From: Flavobacteriales bacterium
GTDB taxonomy: Bacteria; Bacteroidota; Bacteroidia; Flavobacteriales_E; Vicingaceae
Length of the DNA: 25,485 nucleotides
NCBI GenBank assembly: GCA_020635825.1
Contig: JACJZA010000028.1
Coordinates: forward strand, 1 to 25,485
Reading direction: 5' to 3'
Positions 16,338-23,486 of the stretch are shown here, in pieces. Made by a program: the position numbers and the translations under genes. The notes beneath the pieces were generated by a model. The model worked only from the letters and a program-made list of their open reading frames with translations. It was not told where the DNA came from and ran no database searches. Numbering within the stretch: position 1 is the stretch's first letter; every line of letters starts with the position of its first letter.

Positions 16338-17111
16338 CTAAAAGTTTGGTTTTCTTTTTTCTATAAAAGCTGTAGTTCCTTCCACAAAATCTTGTGTTCC
16401 AAAACATTTTCCAAACTCTTCAATTTCTACCTCAAAACCATTTACTCCATCCTTAAACCCGGCATTCACTGCTTTTATTGCACTTGATATGGCAGTAGAT
16501 GAATTTTTAACAATTTTTAACGCAACTGATTTACAAGTGTTTAACAATTCATCTTGAGTTACTACATTATTAACTAAACCATAATTTAATGCTTCTTCGG
16601 CTGAAATCATTTTGGCAGTCATAATCATTTCCATAGCTCTTCCTTTTCCTGCCAATTGTGACAATCTTTGTGTCCCCCCATAACCCGGTATAACACCTAA
16701 GGTTACTTCAGGTAAACCAAGTTTAGCATTGTCTGATGCAATTCTAAAATGACAACTCATCGCCAATTCTAATCCACCACCTAAAGCAAAGCCATTAATT
16801 GCTCCAATTACAGGTGTAGTTAAATTTTCAACTAAATCAAATAAAGTTTTATGGCCTAATGCACTTAATTCTTTACCTTGAGCGACATCAAATTGAAAGA
16901 ATTCTTTAATATCTGCTCCTGCTACAAATGCTTTTTCTCCACTTCCGGTAATTATGATTGCTCTGGCTTCAGGATTCGTTTCTAAACTCTTAAAAACCTT
17001 ACTTAATTCGGCAATGGTTTCTTTATTTAAGGCATTTAATTGATTAGGTCGATTAATGGTTACTACTGCAATTTTATCAGCAATTTCAACCAACACGTTG
17101 CTATATTCCAT
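16338..17111 (-). CDS. Enoyl-CoA hydratase/isomerase family protein (crotonase)
   Basis: A 257-residue crotonase-fold enzyme. Oxyanion-hole elements are AGADIKE at 64-70 and GFALGGGLELAM around 107-118. Both catalytic glutamates of hydratases are present, Glu115 in GGGLELA and Glu135 in LGLPEV. It should therefore hydrate trans-2-enoyl-CoA esters, for example crotonyl-CoA, in fatty acid or butyrate-type metabolism. The C-terminal FVEGTTAFIEKRKPNF closes the trimer helix typical of the family. It is the first gene after a good Bacteroidota promoter (17138-17166) and is followed after 19 bases by the flippase. No other beta-oxidation gene is near, so its placement looks incidental. Confidence 0.93.
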   Translation of the reverse strand: MEYSNVLVEIADKIAVVTINRPNQLNALNKETIAELSKVFKSLETNPEARAIIITGSGEKAFVAGADIKEFFQFDVAQGKELSALGHKTLFDLVENLTTPVIGAINGFALGGGLELAMSCHFRIASDNAKLGLPEVTLGVIPGYGGTQRLSQLAGKGRAMEMIMTAKMISAEEALNYGLVNNVVTQDELLNTCKSVALKIVKNSSTAISSAIKAVNAGFKDGVNGFEVEIEEFGKCFGTQDFVEGTTAFIEKRKPNF

Positions 17112-17137
17112 TTTTATATGTTTAAATTTTACTCAAA

Positions 17138-17166
17138 CAAAAATAGAACATTGTATCATACAGAAA
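17138..17166 (-). promoter_or_regulatory. Bacteroidota-type promoter for the crotonase-led operon
   Basis: Read on the minus strand, TATTTTTG (complement of 17138-17145) matches the -7 consensus TAnnTTTG exactly. A TTTC (complement of 17163-17166) stands 17 bases upstream, close to the -33 TTTG. Transcription would start near 17131, giving a leader of about 20 bases before the ATG at 17111. No sigma-70 type -35/-10 pair is evident. Confidence 0.6.
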
Positions 17167-17212
17167 TTGATAAATGAAATTAGTTGTAAAAAAGAAATGT
17201 TAAAAAGTCTAA

Positions 17213-18286
17213 TTATAAATTACCTGCACTCCCTCGCATAGTAACATGCTTACTTCCCTGCTTGAATAACTGACCTTCAAAATCATTAAATTGAATTGAA
17301 AATTCAAAACCTCCATTCCCTTTTGAAGCTTGATTTAACTGTGATATGTTATAATCATATGAGCCAGACACCTTAAAGTTTCCAAATTTATAAAACAATA
17401 CAGGAATAATAGCATCTTGGTTTCTGTATAAAAGCTGCATTCCAATATATGAATCTTTAATATAACCAGTATATTTTGTGTCAGTTAACAATGAAATTCT
17501 AATTTCAGGACCCAAAGTAATCTCTTGAGAAACATTTTGCTTCATCGCTAAAAAAGTTCCTCCCAAAACAATTGGGGTTCCAGCAATAGATGATAAAAAT
17601 CTCCCATGAGCAACAAACCTTCTACTAGCCTTACTCTCTCCATTTAAGTAAAAGTCAAACTTAGGTTCAAAAAGTTTAAAAGTTGCCAATCCAAACTCCA
17701 CTAATTTTTGGTCGCTATTGGTTACTGCTTTACTGCCAGTAAAATATCGGTAACTTAATCCGGCAGACATATCCATCGCACTAGTTGCAATTGCCGCAAA
17801 ATTTTCTCCACTTGGCAATGAAGAATCATATTCATAACCATTATACTGTTGATTCCACTTAATATTATCTGGATTAACCGACTTTTGGATATAACTACCC
17901 ATTATTCCTAAAGCAATTTTACTTTTTGCACCAACAAAAAGAGCAGAGCTGATTACAAAATCTGCTTCTGTAGTACCCAATTTCCCATCACCAGCTTTAT
18001 CACTATAAAAAGAGGTTCCTAACCCTATATAACCTTTTTTCCATCTCATTTTTTCAGAAAAAATTGGAAGATCTATAGAGGCTGCTACAGTTGAGTAGGA
18101 ATTTTGTATACTACTCCATTGTGAACGATAATTCAAATTAGCTCTGTTGTAGCCATTCCCCATTCCAGCCAAACCAGGATTTATTTGAAGAGGCGTAGCA
18201 TTAAATTGAGAAAACCTTGTGTCCTGTGCATTCACTCGAATGAATGAAAACGCAATTAAACCTAATATTACAATTCTACATTTCAT
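17213..18286 (-). CDS. PorP/SprF family T9SS outer-membrane protein
   Basis: A 357-residue protein with a signal peptide (about 1-20, ending VNAQ). The family start is unmistakable: QDTRFSQFNATPLQINPGLAG followed by NRANLNYRSQW. The rest is amphipathic beta strands ending in a short tail, as expected for a PorP/SprF barrel of about 14 strands. SprF-type proteins each assist secretion or surface retention of one large partner protein through the type IX system. Here the partner is evidently the 1433-residue CHU_C protein, whose gene ends 3 bases before this one begins. The pairing of a large CHU_C protein followed by a PorP/SprF gene is a known arrangement. Confidence 0.94.
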   Translation of the reverse strand: MKCRIVILGLIAFSFIRVNAQDTRFSQFNATPLQINPGLAGMGNGYNRANLNYRSQWSSIQNSYSTVAASIDLPIFSEKMRWKKGYIGLGTSFYSDKAGDGKLGTTEADFVISSALFVGAKSKIALGIMGSYIQKSVNPDNIKWNQQYNGYEYDSSLPSGENFAAIATSAMDMSAGLSYRYFTGSKAVTNSDQKLVEFGLATFKLFEPKFDFYLNGESKASRRFVAHGRFLSSIAGTPIVLGGTFLAMKQNVSQEITLGPEIRISLLTDTKYTGYIKDSYIGMQLLYRNQDAIIPVLFYKFGNFKVSGSYDYNISQLNQASKGNGGFEFSIQFNDFEGQLFKQGSKHVTMRGSAGNL

Positions 18287-18289
18287 CTC

Positions 18290-21200
18290 CTATCTAAATA
18301 AAGTAATATTTCCAGACTGTTCTAATTTCTCCCCATCTATAAATTTAGCTTCAAATTTATAGATATATACACCTGCATCACATTTTACACCTTTTGAGGT
18401 ACCATCCCATCCTTTAGCTTGGTCATTTGATTCAAAAACAAGATTTCCCCATCGGTCATAAATTTGTAAGTTCATTTTAACTATGCTTAAACTTCTTACC
18501 AATACTTCATCATTATATCCATCTCCATTTGGAGAGAACCCTGTGGGAATAAATAAATCGGGAATAACTACATTAACAATCACATAATCATTTGAAACAC
18601 AACCATTCGAGTCAGTAACAGTAACATAATAGGTTGTTGTTTCAGTTGGTGAAGCAACAGGATTAGGACAATCGTTACAACTCAGATTAACATTTGGCGA
18701 CCACGAGTATATGGTTCCTCCTGTTGTAGTTAATTCAACTGTACTTTGAATAGTTATGATGGTATCTGGTATAGTATTAATAATAGGTAAAGGATTTACA
18801 TATACTATTTGGCTTAAATCCATTGTATCAATACAGAAATTAGAAACCTGTACCTGAACTAAACTATCATATTCAGGATAAAATGTAAATGAACTGCCTG
18901 TTGAATTATCTGGCAGCCATAAGAAATCATAACTTCCAGGAATATTTAATGTTGCCGGAGTCCCCCAACACACAATACTATCTCCTATAATAGCTGGTGT
19001 ATCTACACTGTTTACTTGAATATTTATAATATTAGAAATATTCTGACATACAGGATTAACATTTAAACTTACTGTTGCTTGATATGAATAAGTTGTTGCA
19101 GGAATTGCATTAAAAACTGGATTTACAATCGTAGGATCAGATAATTGTGAAGCAGGGGTCCAATTAATGGTATATGCATTACTACAATCAGCATTAAATG
19201 TTCCTAATATTCCAGATGTTGGAGTATTTACATTTAATATTTCAGTATTAGATGCATCATAAAGTAAGATAGTATTTTCCGCATCTGTAGATCCACTTGT
19301 ATATTCAATTGTTATTACATCACCATTATTAACAGGTATAACTAACGAATTAGAACATGGGCCTGTTCCACATGAAGCAACACTCATTCCAACTTCATAA
19401 TCAATTCCATTTATTTTTACGGTAACACTTTCTCCTCCATTCCATCCATCTCCTATAGCATCTTGTAATGTAAGAAGATAAGTACATTCATTTAATATTC
19501 CATTAAGATTAATGTTCACTGATTGACCTGCACAAACAATTGTATCTGGAGTTGCAGTTAAACTAATTTCGGGATAAACAACAATGTGTTTATTCCATAC
19601 CAATGTTCCACAACCCGTAGCAGCAGTTACATTTATTAAACTATCATTTTGAGGTGTAAAAGTATAAACACTATCCGAAGAACCATCTGGCCAAGTTATA
19701 GAACTTGCTCCCGTAACTTGATAAGTAACTGATTCCCCATAACAAATAGCAGAATCTCCAGTAATGATTGGTGGTTCTATACTACTTACTTCAATTGTAA
19801 TTGGTTGAGAAAAACCATTACACGCAGGTCTATCTGTCATATAAACCTCTACAGTATAGGTACTTGTACTCACTCCTGTAAAAATTGGATTAGGGCTAGT
19901 TGAGTCCGAAAGATTTATAGCTGGACTCCAAGAAAATGAAACTCCTCCTGAACAATCAACAGTAAATGGGCCAATAGCACCATTTGCTGGATCATTAACT
20001 GAAAACACTTCAACACCATCTCCATCCAACAATGTTATTGTGTTTTCATTATTAAAACTACCACTGGTATAATCAAACACAATAACATCTCCATTCGATA
20101 CAGGAATGGAAAATACAGAAGTACAACCTGTAGCTGTTGTTCCATTACAGTCAGGAACTGTTTGGTTTGATAAAAATGGCATTCCATTAACAAAAATATC
20201 TATTGTTGCTCCATTCCAACCATCACCCCATGAATCATGTAATTCCAAAGTATATGTACACGATGAGCTAATACTATCTACACTTAAGATAACTTGTTGT
20301 CCTTCACAGATAACTGTATCAGGTGAAGCAACAGGATTAATTCCGGAGAATGGGACAATAACCATTGACCTATCAAAACTACAACCACTAGCCGTATCAG
20401 TCATTGTAAGAACATAAGTAGTTGTTGAATCAACTCCACTTAAAACAGGGTTACTTATAGAAGGGTTACTTAAATTTGTTGTTGGACTCCAGGTATAAAC
20501 CAACTGATCTAAAGTATATGCAATATTAATGGTCATATTTAAGGTAACATTATCACTAAAAGCATCTTCATCATTAGCCGAAACAGTTACACTTGTAATT
20601 GGTAAAAATGGAGTTAAATCTAATCCCGTTTGATTACATTGTTGGGTAAACTGAGTAACACCATTAATAATAATATCATAAGTATACCAGCTTGGGCAAA
20701 AAGTTCCGACAAAAGCAGCATCCAGTGTCATAGAAGTAATAGTAGCACCATTGGCACAACTAAAATCATTCACTGTTGCATCAGTACCAGGGTTGGAGTC
20801 TTGGCCCGTTACACTTGCTGACATTTGACAATCTGTTGTAATACCAAAATTTAAAGTTTCACCAACGCAAATTGTAGTATCTCCTGGCATCATTGTTAAT
20901 GCTGGAGGAGGATTAACACCCACTTGAACTGAGTCTTGTTTAACACAACCAAAAGGAGAAGTAATAGTAACAATGTAATTTGTCGTTCCATCTGGTGAAA
21001 CATTAGGAGTTGGAGAAGCCACATTATCTACAGTTGCTGTATTATCCCATAAATATGTATAGGCACCAGTAGATGGTAGCACCTCAACCCCAATAGGAGT
21101 GCTAATATAATCACATAAAATAGTATCGCCATATGCAGATACATCAAAATCTGGGACTCTATTGACAATAACAGTATCTGTATTTTCACAAGCTGCAGCG

Positions 21201-22591
21201 AGAGAACTAGTTAATAAATATGTTGTTGTAACATCTGGGTCAACGATAGTCGTTTCACAACTTGTACATGACATATGTCCTAAATCAGTATCACCTGATA
21301 AAACTGACCATGTGTATCCGCCTCCACCAAGAGCTTGTAAAGTTGCAGTTTGTGGACCACAAATAGTCTGATCTGGTCCTGCATATGGTTGGTCAAAAAC
21401 TGTTATATCATAAGTATAATACTGAAATGCTGAAATAGGGCAAGCATCATCCCTAACCTCTATAGTAAAGATATTGATTCCTGAATCTAAAGAAGTTGGC
21501 ACCCAACAAATAGAAAGTTCTGCATTTGTTGTATTATTTCCTGAAATCGAAAAATTTGCTGTTGGGATTGAAATACCAATATTTGTAATAATTGAAACAT
21601 TATCACCATCCACATCGGCAAATGGAATGGTAAAACATAATGAATCATTAGGACACATTACAAATGAATTTCCATCCAACTGAGTTACAGAAGGACCTTG
21701 ATAATCTACAGAAAGGCTTCCTCCACCACCGCCACAAACAGCAGCACCACCACCAGCAGTTGGAGGAATATTACCACCACAACTATTACTAACAACTACT
21801 TGCATTTCTCTAATTTGAGTTCCTATCAACACATTGTTTCTATATTCCGACACTAACACTGAAACTACACAAATTTGAGCTTGCGAAGGTGTAAAACACA
21901 TCTCACCAGTTTCTGGATTTAAATTCATTCCTGCTGTTGTAAGAATTGGATCATTAACTGAATAACCAGCTGTAAAAGCAATAGGTGTTCCTGCTGCAGA
22001 TAAAGGTTGAGCAAATTGATAATACAAGGAATCACCATCTACATCTGAGGCACCATGATTAAAAATATTCAACTGATTGGCACATAAATAAGGTGTCGGT
22101 AAAGCAATATATTGTGGAGAGCTATTGAATGCCCCCAAAATATTATTTAAAGTTGCTTCTATATAAATATTTTCTAAATCTGGATTTTGTAGGTTAGTAC
22201 TTCCAGGATTTCTTGAACCATCTGTCCAACTTATTACCCAATCTGCACAGGGTGGCAAAGTAACTATTTGGGAATAAACCCATTTTTGAGTCCCTGGAAG
22301 AGAGCCACCATTACACGTTGAACTTCCTAAACTACTAGCACAAAGCTGTGATACTTCAACTGTACTATCTAAATCAAAATCAAAACTAAAAGTACCACAA
22401 GAAGATGTAAAATCAACAGTCGCAAAATCAGAAAGATCAATTCCGGAACAATCTCTGTAAACTCCTAAAACAACCAAATAATCATCTCCAGAAACATGAG
22501 TATATGTAATTTCACCTCCCATTAAGTGAGAAGCTTTTACACTAAATGTTCCAAGTATAAATAATATTAAACTGAATAATAGTTTTTTCAT
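18290..22591 (-). CDS. Giant secreted protein with gliding-motility-type (CHU_C) C-terminal T9SS sorting domain
   Basis: A 1433-residue extracellular protein. The signal peptide (about 1-20) is followed by SHLMGGEITYTHVSGDDY, an N-terminal domain seen in many Bacteroidota surface proteins. At about residues 271-292 there is a Gly-rich linker. From about 400 come at least five Ig/PKD-like modules with the pattern IC.G..V.L ... W(S/T)P..NLSD...NPV...TTTY. Three of them carry a roughly 105-residue domain nested between the Cys strand and the WSP strand (about 587-697, 775-885 and 1034-1138); two of these share GDGWNG. The last 88 residues, with FIPTGFSPNGDGYND, YDRWGNLVFES and GVYIYKFEA, form the type B sorting signal. 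It is likely an adhesin or matrix protein exported by T9SS and served by the downstream PorP/SprF protein. Confidence 0.93.
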   Translation of the reverse strand: MKKLLFSLILFILGTFSVKASHLMGGEITYTHVSGDDYLVVLGVYRDCSGIDLSDFATVDFTSSCGTFSFDFDLDSTVEVSQLCASSLGSSTCNGGSLPGTQKWVYSQIVTLPPCADWVISWTDGSRNPGSTNLQNPDLENIYIEATLNNILGAFNSSPQYIALPTPYLCANQLNIFNHGASDVDGDSLYYQFAQPLSAAGTPIAFTAGYSVNDPILTTAGMNLNPETGEMCFTPSQAQICVVSVLVSEYRNNVLIGTQIREMQVVVSNSCGGNIPPTAGGGAAVCGGGGGSLSVDYQGPSVTQLDGNSFVMCPNDSLCFTIPFADVDGDNVSIITNIGISIPTANFSISGNNTTNAELSICWVPTSLDSGINIFTIEVRDDACPISAFQYYTYDITVFDQPYAGPDQTICGPQTATLQALGGGGYTWSVLSGDTDLGHMSCTSCETTIVDPDVTTTYLLTSSLAAACENTDTVIVNRVPDFDVSAYGDTILCDYISTPIGVEVLPSTGAYTYLWDNTATVDNVASPTPNVSPDGTTNYIVTITSPFGCVKQDSVQVGVNPPPALTMMPGDTTICVGETLNFGITTDCQMSASVTGQDSNPGTDATVNDFSCANGATITSMTLDAAFVGTFCPSWYTYDIIINGVTQFTQQCNQTGLDLTPFLPITSVTVSANDEDAFSDNVTLNMTINIAYTLDQLVYTWSPTTNLSNPSISNPVLSGVDSTTTYVLTMTDTASGCSFDRSMVIVPFSGINPVASPDTVICEGQQVILSVDSISSSCTYTLELHDSWGDGWNGATIDIFVNGMPFLSNQTVPDCNGTTATGCTSVFSIPVSNGDVIVFDYTSGSFNNENTITLLDGDGVEVFSVNDPANGAIGPFTVDCSGGVSFSWSPAINLSDSTSPNPIFTGVSTSTYTVEVYMTDRPACNGFSQPITIEVSSIEPPIITGDSAICYGESVTYQVTGASSITWPDGSSDSVYTFTPQNDSLINVTAATGCGTLVWNKHIVVYPEISLTATPDTIVCAGQSVNINLNGILNECTYLLTLQDAIGDGWNGGESVTVKINGIDYEVGMSVASCGTGPCSNSLVIPVNNGDVITIEYTSGSTDAENTILLYDASNTEILNVNTPTSGILGTFNADCSNAYTINWTPASQLSDPTIVNPVFNAIPATTYSYQATVSLNVNPVCQNISNIINIQVNSVDTPAIIGDSIVCWGTPATLNIPGSYDFLWLPDNSTGSSFTFYPEYDSLVQVQVSNFCIDTMDLSQIVYVNPLPIINTIPDTIITIQSTVELTTTGGTIYSWSPNVNLSCNDCPNPVASPTETTTYYVTVTDSNGCVSNDYVIVNVVIPDLFIPTGFSPNGDGYNDEVLVRSLSIVKMNLQIYDRWGNLVFESNDQAKGWDGTSKGVKCDAGVYIYKFEAKFIDGEKLEQSGNITLFR

Positions 22592-22766
22592 GAAGCTACT
22601 TCTTTTCCTTTTACTATTTTTAATCCAATAAATTAAGGTAAAAATAACTTAAGGCTATGATAAAATAAAATTTATTATTTGAAATTGTGAAATTAACAAT
22701 TTCTATCTAGGATAGACGAACTATTATCTATTAAAGTTGCTTTCTTAAATCAAACAAAAAATGATA
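22592..22766. promoter_or_regulatory. Intergenic region with two adjacent inverted repeats upstream of the CHU_C gene
   Basis: This 175-base AT-rich gap separates the recO stop from the start of the giant secreted protein gene. GAAATTGT (22681-22688) and ACAATTTC (22696-22703) form an 8-base perfect inverted repeat with a 7-base loop. Directly beside it CTATC/GATAG form a second one (22703-22715). On the minus strand a TATTTTTA about 55 bases before the start codon is one base from the -7 consensus, with TTTT 20 bases upstream. The repeats could be an operator, or a weak terminator of the porZ-recO unit. No ORF or RNA gene was recognised. Confidence 0.35.
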
Positions 22767-23486
22767 TCACAAAAACAAAGCACTTAAAATTTCTTTGCTC
22801 TTTAAGTTGGATAAATTATGAAAATGTAGGGTATAATAATCTATCATAGCATTTAACACTTTTCTTCTTTTTGAAGAAGTTAACTTGATTTTTGAAGAAT
22901 AGCTAGCTAAAAAAAATTGTTTTAAATCCACAGCTATTTCTTTTTCTAAAAAATGAGTATGATTAGGTAGTACTTTTTTAAACTCCCCATTCTCATAATC
23001 AAAATAATGTGCCATCTCTTCATTTACATTCTGAGGAAAAAAACCTAAATATTTTGATAATTGTGCTAGAAAAATCAAATGAAAATCAATGTAATTATCA
23101 TCATCTGCATCCAAATATTGAAAAGAATAATGAAGAAACTCAAACAAGTTTTCATTAGGCTCTTCTTCTTTTATTAATTTTTCTAATATCTCCGCAATAA
23201 AAAAAGCAATAGTAATTTTTTCCACATTAAACAGGACCGTTTGATAAATAACTTCTGGTTTAATAGATTTTAAACTTTGTAACCCCTTCTTTTCTTTATG
23301 ATACACATTGATTTCGACCAATGACAAGGGTTGTAAAAATGCTTTCTGATTTTTATTCTTTTTACTACTTACTCCTTTTAAAATATAGGATTGAATCCCA
23401 AAATGGAGTGTGTAAATTTTTACTATAATTGACGAATCGGAATACTTAAAAGAATGAAGGACAATACCTTTGGTTGTAAAAAGCAT
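22767..23486 (-). CDS. recO: DNA repair protein RecO
   Basis: A 239-residue RecO, the mediator that with RecR loads RecA onto SSB-covered single-stranded DNA during gap repair. The N-terminal OB fold (about 1-80) begins TTKGIVLHSFKYSDSSIIVKIYT, the family's typical opening, followed by GIQSYILKGV. The helical C-terminal part (about 90-239) includes FLAQLSKYLGFFPQN. The protein has no cysteine at all, so it lacks the zinc finger found in some RecO proteins. It starts inside the stop codon of porZ (TAATG), so its translation is coupled to a secretion-system gene. The short RFxF-like ending is not obvious. Confidence 0.93.
   Translation of the reverse strand: MLFTTKGIVLHSFKYSDSSIIVKIYTLHFGIQSYILKGVSSKKNKNQKAFLQPLSLVEINVYHKEKKGLQSLKSIKPEVIYQTVLFNVEKITIAFFIAEILEKLIKEEEPNENLFEFLHYSFQYLDADDDNYIDFHLIFLAQLSKYLGFFPQNVNEEMAHYFDYENGEFKKVLPNHTHFLEKEIAVDLKQFFLASYSSKIKLTSSKRRKVLNAMIDYYTLHFHNLSNLKSKEILSALFL

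Noticed and set aside
17112..17212. Intrinsic terminator after the PorP/SprF gene
   Set aside because: The region is T-rich on the minus strand but no stable GC-containing stem precedes the T-run.
19000..22000. Open frames of 60-100 codons on the + strand opposite the giant secreted protein gene
   Set aside because: They run antisense to a well-supported coding region, lack family motifs and arise from the biased codons of repeats.
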